A stretch of DNA of 6,321 nt. It comes from Xenorhabdus miraniensis (GTDB taxonomy: Bacteria; Pseudomonadota; Gammaproteobacteria; Enterobacterales; Enterobacteriaceae). Where the stretch lies: contig NZ_NITZ01000055.1 of the NCBI RefSeq assembly GCF_002632615.1, positions 1-6,321 on the forward strand, written 5' to 3'. The translations under genes and the position numbers were made by a program. Positions 1 to 5,620 of this stretch are shown here, piece by piece (positions within the stretch are counted from its first letter, which is position 1; each line of letters starts with the position of its first letter). The notes under the pieces are model-generated. The model was not told the origin of the DNA. It saw only the letters and a list, made by a program, of their open reading frames with translations, and did no database searches.

Positions 1-185
1 GCCAGTACCAGTTCGGTATCCGAGTTCACCGCCTGAATCATGTGCAGTAAGTTACTGTTGCCGGACTGGATTAAAATGACCTGCCCCGGTGCAACGCCGT
101 TGAGATTCGATTTAAATCTGGTGCCCGTGCCGCGGACAATAGCCGAGCCGTACACAATGGAAAGAGTGCCTTGTGAATAGTACAT
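1..185 (-). CDS. Phage tail fibre protein, N-terminal part (3' end outside window)
   Basis: The reading frame opens at the ATG at 185-183 and stays open to the window edge, giving about 61 residues that begin MYYSQGTLSIVYGSAIVRGTG and continue with GVAPGQVILIQSG and HMIQAVNSDTELVLA. Short Gly/Thr/Ser-rich beta-strand repeats of the form 'GTLSI..GSAIVRGTGT.F' followed by 'GQVILIQ' are what I know from the N-terminal, virion-attached part of tail fibres in enterobacterial lambdoid phages. The receptor-binding C-terminus would lie beyond position 1. A ribosome binding site, AGGA, lies 8 nt before the ATG. The gene follows the 204-residue gene after a 41-nt gap containing a pyrimidine tract. Location downstream of J agrees with a side-fibre or tip-fibre role. 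The family assignment rests on memory of similar N-termini and on context. Confidence 0.75.
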   Translation of the reverse strand, partial: MYYSQGTLSIVYGSAIVRGTGTRFKSNLNGVAPGQVILIQSGNSNLLHMIQAVNSDTELVL

Positions 186-226
186 GGTGTGTTCCTGAGA
201 AGAAGAAAAAGAAGTGTTAGAAAAGG
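186..226 (-). promoter_or_regulatory. Intergenic leader with pyrimidine tract and RBS of the fibre gene
   Basis: On the coding strand this 41-nt gap holds an 18-nt uninterrupted pyrimidine run (214-197) followed by an AGGA Shine-Dalgarno core 8 nt before the fibre ATG. It is the only gap downstream of J; the two genes before it are coupled with no gap to speak of. The tract has no obvious hairpin, so an accessible single-stranded translation initiation region is a reasonable reading. A regulatory role is inference. Confidence 0.45.
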
Positions 227-841
227 TCAGCCTTCAATGGCGGTGAGATCAACAATGAAGCCCTCCATCAGGGGAGGTGGACCGCTCCATGTGCCCGGAT
301 CTTCTAACCCGCCGCCTCGATAGGCATATTCATATGAATAGACTATCTCAATTCTGCCATCACTGTACTTGGCCTCGAATGATTCAGCGTAAACATCAAA
401 TTCCCACCAATCATCATAATAAGGTGGGTTACTCAGGCCATCGATAAATTGCTTGTGCTTGTAATGGCTTCGGTGCTGATCCTTAATTATCATGTAACCG
501 TAACGTCGTCCGGCCTCTCCCGTATAAACAAAGGGGGTGTTTTTGTTATTGGGGACATCGACATAAAACCGTTTCACAAACGACAGGAGCTTCATGGAAG
601 AAGAGAACATCAGTTCCCCTTTCTCGCTGTAAACCTCCAGCCCACTATTGCCATACACCCCCAGCTCATATATGGGTGCAAAGAAATATTTGCCGCCTGC
701 CCCGTACACTTCCGCAAAATTATAGTATGGTTGCTGGAGGTTACTTTCCCCGTCCGCCGCTTTTCTTAAGAACCCCAAGGCGGGTGTTTTATCCGATATC
801 TGGACAAATCCATTATCTGTATAAAATTCAAGACCTAACAT
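227..841 (-). CDS. Uncharacterised phage protein downstream of J, with two GLE-Y-G repeat units (204 aa)
   Basis: I cannot assign a function. The protein is 204 residues and tyrosine-rich (about 21 Tyr). It contains the same short motif twice: GLEFYTDNG near residues 3-11 and GLEVYSEKG near residues 67-75. The second copy closely matches GLEIYDEKG at the start of the preceding gene product. The C-terminal third is acidic and aromatic (PYYDDWWEFDVYAESFEAKY), with no signal peptide, membrane segment or cysteine motif. The pattern of short alternating strands suggests a beta-rich structural or accessory tail protein. The ATG lies one nucleotide after the TAA of the upstream gene (TAATATG) and has no strong Shine-Dalgarno, so translation is probably coupled. 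Together with its neighbour it forms a two-gene cassette between J and the fibre gene. A DUF6453-like family is a possibility but is not verified. Confidence 0.7.
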   Translation of the reverse strand: MLGLEFYTDNGFVQISDKTPALGFLRKAADGESNLQQPYYNFAEVYGAGGKYFFAPIYELGVYGNSGLEVYSEKGELMFSSSMKLLSFVKRFYVDVPNNKNTPFVYTGEAGRRYGYMIIKDQHRSHYKHKQFIDGLSNPPYYDDWWEFDVYAESFEAKYSDGRIEIVYSYEYAYRGGGLEDPGTWSGPPPLMEGFIVDLTAIEG

Positions 842-842
842 A

Positions 843-1202
843 TTATATAGCCCAAATTGTTACGCGATTGACCATCTCATCCCAGCCGCCGCTCTGTCCG
901 CCGCCCCATCCTTTATGCTCCCATCGCCATCGATCATAATCTACGTAATAATTAAATGTACTGCCGGACACGCTGAACCGGGTAAACTCATTGCTGAGAT
1001 CGTATGTGCTGACCCCCAGTTTATTACTCATGAACAAAAAGAAACGGGCAGTGACATTCCCGCCTTCACTTAAGCCCGGAAGGTGCAAGCTCCCCTCTTT
1101 TTTGAGGGGAATTACATGCGTCCCCAGAAAGCGCGGAATGATGTTATTGGTGGTGATAATTAATCGCCCCTTTTCATCGTAAATCTCTAATCCCATTCCC
1201 AT
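843..1202 (-). CDS. Small uncharacterised phage protein coupled to J (119 aa, DUF6453-like?)
   Basis: This 119-residue protein begins MGMGLEIYDEKGRLIITT. The GLEIYDEKG motif recurs in the next gene product, so the two are probably paralogous or share a domain. The middle is beta-strand-like (VTARFFLFMSNKLGVSTYDL), and the C-terminus is rich in Trp and Gly (RWRWEHKGWGGGQSGGWDEM). I see no catalytic motif, signal peptide or membrane helix. The start ATG overlaps the J stop codon by one base (TAATG at 1204-1200), a classic translational coupling arrangement that argues for production alongside J. A methionine two codons later could be the real start, with no consequence for interpretation. I recall small proteins starting this way just after J in enterobacterial lambdoid prophages, annotated as DUF6453, but no function is established. 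A role at the tail tip is inference from position. Confidence 0.75.
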   Translation of the reverse strand: MGMGLEIYDEKGRLIITTNNIIPRFLGTHVIPLKKEGSLHLPGLSEGGNVTARFFLFMSNKLGVSTYDLSNEFTRFSVSGSTFNYYVDYDRWRWEHKGWGGGQSGGWDEMVNRVTIWAI

Positions 1203-4200
1203 TACCAGAACCCCATTCTGATCCGTAATCTACCGTTGCTATCGAATAACTGTTTCAGACTGCTGGTTTCAATCCAATACCCGGAAGAACCTTGTCCATA
1301 GCTTATCATTTCCCCTGTTCTCATATTCAGCCTGAATCCCGTTCGCCGGCTCTGATTAAAGTTAGTTGACTGGAGGGTATCAGCTATCTTCGCGCTGGTA
1401 ATCGTGGCATCACCGACAAATAAACTATTAGTAAAAACCTGCCCGTTCTTAATCACGAAGACCGGTTCCAGCCTGCCATTGGTCGGATTCACTACGGTAA
1501 ACTGGTTCGCCCTGACTGCGAAGTGAGTTTCAACCTGACCATTCTTCACCTCAGCCCCGATAACCATGCCCGCTTTATAGAACTGTCCCTTGTACTTCAC
1601 CCCCGCCCCTATGTCGTAAATGGCATAGCCGTTGCCATCAATATCAATATCAAATACGGCAGTGGCCTTAGTTTGAACGGCAGCCGCATTTTCCCCTACG
1701 TCAGCCTGAACTTTTTCCATCTTCTCAGCAAAGGCTTGTCTGTCTGTGGCTTGGGTGGTCTGAATGCTCAGTATCTCCGCTTTCATCTCACCATTAACCA
1801 CCATCTGGCGCTGGACAATCGACCCACTTAACACGGCATTTTCCATCGCTGCTTCGGAGTTATAGTCAATCTGGGATTGCAAGCGCTTTCCGGCTTCGGC
1901 GGTGAGGAACTGGTTGCCGACAGCATCCGTTAGCCATTTCGCATCACTGGAAGACTCGCCCCGAATAAAGTCCGTCCACGGGGATTGATTGCCGGATTTG
2001 TCCACCAGACGCGCACGGAACCAAAATGCGACGCCTGCCGCCAGTCCCTGTAATACATGCGTGCGTTGGGGGTAGGGAATATCCGCCAGCAGCATCAACC
2101 CTTCACCGTCATTGGTCTGGCTGTACTGAATTTCGGTTTTCAGTGTGTCGTCAGTCTGTGGGGCAAAACCCCAGTCTAGCTGGATGCCGAAGATAATCGG
2201 GGTTGCCCTGAATGCCGGTGGTGCCGGAGGGTTGCCCTCTTTCCCCTTCAAGTGAGTTTCCGGTGCATTCGCCCAGATACTGGATATCTCAGACGCATTA
2301 ATCGCCCGCACACGTGCCTGATAACGTCCAGCGTAGATATTGGGGATTTCAAAGCCCTGTGTCGAGGTTCGGGGGACTGATATCCAGTTGCCATTATCCC
2401 GCAGCCATTCCGCCTCATACGCAATTGCACTCTCAGCCGCCTCCCACGTTACGCGCAAGGTAGAGACCGCAATCCCCTGATTCACGACTGAGTAGCGGCT
2501 AATCGTGACATTTTTCGGCGGGGGCTGAACGCCCGGCGGGATCACCGAAATGGGGCGCTCTTCGATACGGGTGCCTGTGTCGATATGAGTGTATTTATCC
2601 GGGTTATGCTCAACGGCAGTGATTTCAAATGATACCCCGTCCTCACCCTCTTTAATGCCGGTGACCCTGAATTGCTGGATGGCCAAATCCGTTGCATCAA
2701 TTGCCCAGACACACTCAGCCGCAGGCATTTCTGAGTAGGCCGTGGTGACGGTGATTATTTTTTCGTTCACGGCCTGAATGGTGCGCCCTTCCGCCTTGCC
2801 TGACGGTAAGTTGAGGATTAACCGCTCACCCACTTTTGCCGAAGATACTCGGTCTAGGGTGATATTACGTCCATCCGCTGCACTGACCCGTCCGCCCAAT
2901 ACCCGACCGGAAAACATTTCATCCGCCACCCCGATAACATAACCGGGTAACGGGATTTTGCCATCCAGCCCCACAGTAAACGTCACCATGCGGTCATATT
3001 CGTTGGTATGCAATACCCACTTACCCCGGCGTTGCGCTTCACTCTGGCGGGTACAGCCAATGGCGGTGACATCCGCCTGTTTGACCTGAAAGCGCTTTAT
3101 CAGCCGGTGATCGAAGACCGGCTCGACCGCATCCTGATAGCCGTTCTGCGGATCTGACCAGCTCACCATGGCGGTGGAATAATGGGTTTTCTCGCTGGCA
3201 CTGGCATAGGTAAACTTACCGTCACGGACATTGGCGCGGGTGTAGATAAAATCCATATCGCGGGGCATATCGGCCAGTACGTTCATGTTATTGTTGGCCC
3301 AGAACGTCATGCCCCGGAAAATGCCCGCGATATCCCGCAGGACTGTCCATGCGTCCTCTTGTGACTGGATATAGACATTACAGGTGTGACGAGGCTCCAT
3401 ACCCCCTTTCCCATCCGGCACCAACTGGTCACAATACTGGGCGATGCGGTACAAATCCCATTTTGCCAGACTGAGGTTTTCCGCCTTAACCCGCGTACCG
3501 ATACTGAACCGGTCATTCATCATCAGGTCATACAACACCCAAGCCGGATTATCAGTCCATGCCCATTTAAATTGTCCCGCCCATACACCGGAATACGTGC
3601 GGCTTTCGGGATCATAGTTATCGGGCACACGGATAATGCGCATCTTCGGCTCACAGGAGACCTGCGGGATATTGCGAAACTGCTTGGCATCAAACTGAAC
3701 AAATAACAGCGCCGTTTCGGGATAACTCAGTTTGGCGTCAATCACCTCTGTAATGGCCTCAACTACCATCGCATCCGCAATCCGGTTACTGGTCTGCTTA
3801 GGTGTGAGACGGCGTACCCGCACCTGCCAGCCAGAATAGGCTTTGGGTAAATCCACGCGGTGTGAACGTTCATACTTGGTGGTCGTTTTGCCATCCACAG
3901 CAAGCGTGGGCAGTTCCTGATAAGAGCCCCCGTCTGTTGCTACTTCAATCGTATAATCAATGCGATAGCCGACCGTATCCCCATCTTCTTTCTGCGTCTG
4001 CAACTGGGGCCATGATAACCGGATACGAACGGCAGAAAGCTGAGTATTGGTGACCGATCTGACCCATGACTCCGTTAACTCCGTACCGACCGTCAGTTCA
4101 TTCTCGACCGCTGGCATCCCGGGAATATAATCCTGATACGGCGTACCGGGGCGGAATTCCCATTTCACACCCTCAAAATTGGCCTGACCATCGGGACCTA

Positions 4201-4378
4201 TAATCGGCGTGTTATCCAGAAAGATATTGGTACCATCCAGCCCGCCCGCAAATTCCCCTTCACCCAGTGCCAGTAAGATTTTGGCATACGAGGTTGATTG
4301 CAAGCTGTCTGGTGACTCAACCGGAGTGCGGGGGCTGCCACCACCGCCCTTGCTGCCCTGAATAAGATGATTTCCCAT
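1202..4378 (-). CDS. J: Tail tip / host specificity protein J (lambda gpJ-like, about 1058 aa)
   Basis: This is the central tail-tip protein, which in lambda forms the tip and binds the outer-membrane receptor. The chosen start, MGNHLIQGSKGGGGSPRTP, matches the lambda gpJ type of N-terminus (short Gly/Ser/Lys-rich leader, then '..L.S...AKILLALGEGEFAGGLDG'). It gives about 1058 residues against 1132 in lambda. The frame is open upstream to an ATG at 4564, but that would overlap gene I by over 100 nt and add an atypical leader. Visible parts: a conserved N-terminal core (about 1-600, including EDAWTVLRDIAGIFRGMTFW); two fibronectin type III-like domains (about 615-710 and 714-806, each beginning with a Pro-rich linker); a helical, possibly coiled-coil stretch; and a DUF1983-like C-terminal region (about 815-1010). 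The extreme C-terminus (GYWIETSS...FDSNGRLRIRMGFW) is probably the variable part. The Shine-Dalgarno is poor (GGGTGG, 3 nt from the ATG). Confidence 0.96.
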   Translation of the reverse strand: MGNHLIQGSKGGGGSPRTPVESPDSLQSTSYAKILLALGEGEFAGGLDGTNIFLDNTPIIGPDGQANFEGVKWEFRPGTPYQDYIPGMPAVENELTVGTELTESWVRSVTNTQLSAVRIRLSWPQLQTQKEDGDTVGYRIDYTIEVATDGGSYQELPTLAVDGKTTTKYERSHRVDLPKAYSGWQVRVRRLTPKQTSNRIADAMVVEAITEVIDAKLSYPETALLFVQFDAKQFRNIPQVSCEPKMRIIRVPDNYDPESRTYSGVWAGQFKWAWTDNPAWVLYDLMMNDRFSIGTRVKAENLSLAKWDLYRIAQYCDQLVPDGKGGMEPRHTCNVYIQSQEDAWTVLRDIAGIFRGMTFWANNNMNVLADMPRDMDFIYTRANVRDGKFTYASASEKTHYSTAMVSWSDPQNGYQDAVEPVFDHRLIKRFQVKQADVTAIGCTRQSEAQRRGKWVLHTNEYDRMVTFTVGLDGKIPLPGYVIGVADEMFSGRVLGGRVSAADGRNITLDRVSSAKVGERLILNLPSGKAEGRTIQAVNEKIITVTTAYSEMPAAECVWAIDATDLAIQQFRVTGIKEGEDGVSFEITAVEHNPDKYTHIDTGTRIEERPISVIPPGVQPPPKNVTISRYSVVNQGIAVSTLRVTWEAAESAIAYEAEWLRDNGNWISVPRTSTQGFEIPNIYAGRYQARVRAINASEISSIWANAPETHLKGKEGNPPAPPAFRATPIIFGIQLDWGFAPQTDDTLKTEIQYSQTNDGEGLMLLADIPYPQRTHVLQGLAAGVAFWFRARLVDKSGNQSPWTDFIRGESSSDAKWLTDAVGNQFLTAEAGKRLQSQIDYNSEAAMENAVLSGSIVQRQMVVNGEMKAEILSIQTTQATDRQAFAEKMEKVQADVGENAAAVQTKATAVFDIDIDGNGYAIYDIGAGVKYKGQFYKAGMVIGAEVKNGQVETHFAVRANQFTVVNPTNGRLEPVFVIKNGQVFTNSLFVGDATITSAKIADTLQSTNFNQSRRTGFRLNMRTGEMISYGQGSSGYWIETSSLKQLFDSNGRLRIRMGFW

Positions 4379-4389
4379 ATTCCACCCAT

Positions 4390-4412
4390 AAAAAAAGCCG
4401 CCTGAGCGACCT
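4390..4412 (-). terminator. Terminator-like hairpin between I and J
   Basis: On the coding strand a stem AGGTCGC / GCGGCTT closes a TCAG loop. The five inner pairs are 4410-4406 with 4401-4397, including one G:T, and two weaker outer pairs follow. It runs directly into seven T (4396-4390). This is an intrinsic terminator shape placed 31 nt after the gene I stop and 11 nt before the J ATG. If fully active it would cut off J and everything downstream, so either it is weak, or late antitermination overrides it, or it acts on the mRNA as a processing or stability element. Confidence 0.6.
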
Positions 4413-4442
4413 GACTGAAAACAATGAAGCGTTAATGAAGTG

Positions 4443-5018
4443 TTATTGCTGATCTTCGGCGTAGATACCTGCTGAAATAATGGCACCCCCGATACGACGT
4501 TTACCGTAGCCCACCGGAACCGGGTTCCCCTGTGCGATGGAGTTAACAGGACCACCAAAAGCATACGAGGGCTTATTGTCCGGGTCTTCCCGTCGTGCCA
4601 GTCCGCCCGGCATGGGTGATAACATCTGCACCACGCCCCCCAGCATCATTCCGATACCGGACATTACCATCGGTGCCCCCCACGGGGTTGACCACATAAA
4701 CGCCCCGGCGACCACCATCACCGCACCGAGAATGGTCTGGAAAATACCCGCTTTTTTGCTGCCGATAATCATCGGGGCAATGCGGATATCGTCCTCACCG
4801 GAAAATGCCAGTTCATCCTGACTGATATTGTGTTTGCCATTGAACACCGCAAAGGTTAACCCGCGCTCTCTGGCAGTCAGGAGAAACTTTTCAAAGCCAT
4901 CAATCAACACAGACAGCGCCCGGATAGCCTCTTGAGGTGACGATACTGCCAATTGATACTCGCGTCCGAACTGAGCACCGAGTACACCATACAGCCGCAC
5001 TGTTCGTAGTGTGTTCAT
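4443..5018 (-). CDS. I: Tail assembly protein I (lambda gpI-like, 191 aa)
   Basis: gpI acts in lambda tail-tip initiation together with J, K, H, G, L and M. Here it begins MNTLRTVRLYGVLGAQFGREY, the usual 'RLYG.LG..FG' opening of the family, and continues with SSPQEAIRAL. A long Gly/Met/Val-rich hydrophobic stretch covers about residues 88-135. The C-terminus carries the diagnostic block YAFGGPVNSIAQGNPVPVGYG followed by GGAIISAGIYAED. At 191 residues it is a little shorter than lambda gpI (223). I chose the ATG at 5018 because GGAG sits 7 nt upstream and the family N-terminus starts here; the frame extends to 5090, but that extra part overlaps the preceding gene and its terminator. It lies between the zinc-ribbon gene and J, and a terminator-like hairpin precedes both I and J. 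Confidence 0.93.
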   Translation of the reverse strand: MNTLRTVRLYGVLGAQFGREYQLAVSSPQEAIRALSVLIDGFEKFLLTARERGLTFAVFNGKHNISQDELAFSGEDDIRIAPMIIGSKKAGIFQTILGAVMVVAGAFMWSTPWGAPMVMSGIGMMLGGVVQMLSPMPGGLARREDPDNKPSYAFGGPVNSIAQGNPVPVGYGKRRIGGAIISAGIYAEDQQ

Positions 5019-5023
5019 GTCGT

Positions 5024-5029
5024 TACTCC
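5024..5029 (-). promoter_or_regulatory. RBS that fixes the gene I start
   Basis: The coding strand reads ATGGAGTAACGAC before the ATG at 5018. The GGAG core (5029-5026) lies 7 nt from the start codon and immediately after the T-tract of the upstream terminator. This supports initiation at 5018 and not at the upstream in-frame ATG at 5090. Confidence 0.7.
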
Positions 5030-5031
5030 AT

Positions 5032-5053
5032 AAAAAAACCCGCCGAAGCGGGT
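5032..5053 (-). terminator. Intrinsic terminator after the zinc-ribbon gene
   Basis: On the coding strand, ACCCGC and GCGGGT form a perfect 6-bp stem (5053-5048 with 5043-5038) closed by a TTCG loop. This is the extra-stable C(UUCG)G tetraloop, and it is followed by seven T (5038-5032). It begins 5 nt after the stop codon of the zinc-ribbon gene and ends 13 nt before the gene I ATG. It is a textbook rho-independent terminator inside an operon that must be transcribed through, the usual signature of an independently transcribed moron. Confidence 0.88.
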
Positions 5054-5058
5054 CTAAG

Positions 5059-5604
5059 TTATTTAAGAAGCCAATAGCGATATCGTTCACTGAACTCTGC
5101 TTTTAGCTGCTCAGGTAAACCATCTTCCAATGAAAAAATAATGCTATTAAATTTACTGATAAATTGGTCACATTCTTCGTCAGTTAACTTATCTCTTATT
5201 TCTTTCATTCCTTGGATGGTTATCATTACTGCTGAATCATCTAATTCGTAATCACCATTTTTATGATTATAAAACTTTTTAGAAGATAAATTAGCTAAAA
5301 AATCTTCTTTATTATTGCTATTTATTGTTGGGACTTCTCTATTGCAATGCTTACAAATAATAGCTTCTGATTTAATTGCTTCGGCACAAAACGGACACTT
5401 TTTTATTTCCCCTGAATCCATTTTCTGTTTTTCTATGGTTTCCTGATCGGTTGACAATGCAAGGGAATGAAGGAATGCGATAAGGAAAAGAAGAAAACCG
5501 TATAACCACCAAACACCAAAACTTCTGCCCTTATTAGCAGCTATCTTGGCAGGAAGTAATCCTAATACAGCAGAAAGAATAAGCAATAAAACAATACCAT
5601 CCAT
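5059..5604 (-). CDS. Moron: membrane-anchored zinc-ribbon protein of unknown function (181 aa)
   Basis: This protein is not part of the lambda K-I-J set. Residues 3-20 and about 29-50 are hydrophobic and likely span the inner membrane, separated by a short polar turn (AANKGRSFG). A linker leads to a zinc ribbon with C70-P-F-C73 and C84-K-H-C87, which should bind one zinc ion. The C-terminal half is charged and probably helical (QGMKEIRDKLTDEECDQF... SERYRYWLLK) and unfamiliar to me. The ATG is preceded by GGGGAG 5 nt upstream. The coding region is far more AT-rich than its neighbours (15 G/C in the 60 bases at 5281-5340), and an intrinsic terminator follows at once, so it is probably a recently acquired moron. 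A two-helix protein inserted among tail genes recalls superinfection exclusion factors such as HK97 gp15. That comparison is by position and topology only, and no function is shown. Confidence 0.85.
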   Translation of the reverse strand: MDGIVLLLILSAVLGLLPAKIAANKGRSFGVWWLYGFLLFLIAFLHSLALSTDQETIEKQKMDSGEIKKCPFCAEAIKSEAIICKHCNREVPTINSNNKEDFLANLSSKKFYNHKNGDYELDDSAVMITIQGMKEIRDKLTDEECDQFISKFNSIIFSLEDGLPEQLKAEFSERYRYWLLK

Positions 5605-5608
5605 AACG

Positions 5609-5615
5609 ACTCCCC
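5609..5615 (-). promoter_or_regulatory. RBS of the moron gene
   Basis: The coding strand reads TATGGGGAGTCGTT before the ATG at 5604. GGGGAG (5615-5610) is a strong Shine-Dalgarno with 5-nt spacing, lying in the 16-nt gap after the K stop codon. The moron therefore has its own initiation site and does not depend on coupling to K. Confidence 0.7.
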
Positions 5616-5620
5616 ATAGT

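Larger units (their letters stand above)
4386..5044 (-). repeat. Imperfect direct repeat flanking gene I (GGCGG-N-T7-ATGG)
   Basis: The 17-nt sequences at 5044-5028 (GGCGGGTTTTTTTATGG) and 4402-4386 (GGCGGCTTTTTTTATGG) differ at one position. Each is the 3' arm of a terminator-like hairpin, its T-tract and the bases just before the next ribosome binding site. The coordinates span both copies and gene I between them. Part of the likeness is expected because intrinsic terminators look alike, but the shared ATGG after the T-tract goes beyond that. Confidence 0.6.

Noticed and set aside
186..226. The coding strand shows CTAAC, a pyrimidine tract and CAG, resembling a eukaryotic 3' splice site.
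   Set aside because: The context is an uninterrupted phage operon with intact genes on both sides, so the resemblance is coincidental.
1091..1110. Perfect 7-bp inverted repeat TCCCCTC / GAGGGGA with a six-base homopolymer loop inside the 119-aa gene; on the coding strand it contains AAAAAAG, a -1 slippery heptamer.
   Set aside because: The reading phase is AAA-AAA-GAG and not A-AAA-AAG, so the heptamer is out of register. The homopolymer is the loop and no T-tract follows. The repeat encodes ordinary PLKKEG residues.
3182..4053. Several plus-strand open frames of 60-106 codons, here and at 449-939, 991-1182, 1523-1831, 4537-4821 and 5546-5752.
   Set aside because: All lie antisense to well-supported genes, lack ribosome binding sites and recognisable domains, and are expected as shadows in this composition.
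4379..4564. Longer J starting at the ATG at 4564.
   Set aside because: It would overlap gene I by over 100 nt and run through the terminator hairpin, and the added residues do not look like a J N-terminus; MGNHLIQGSKGGGGSP at 4378 does.
5019..5090. Longer gene I starting at the ATG at 5090.
   Set aside because: The extra 24 codons lie over the moron 3' end and the terminator; the RBS and the family N-terminus fit the ATG at 5018.
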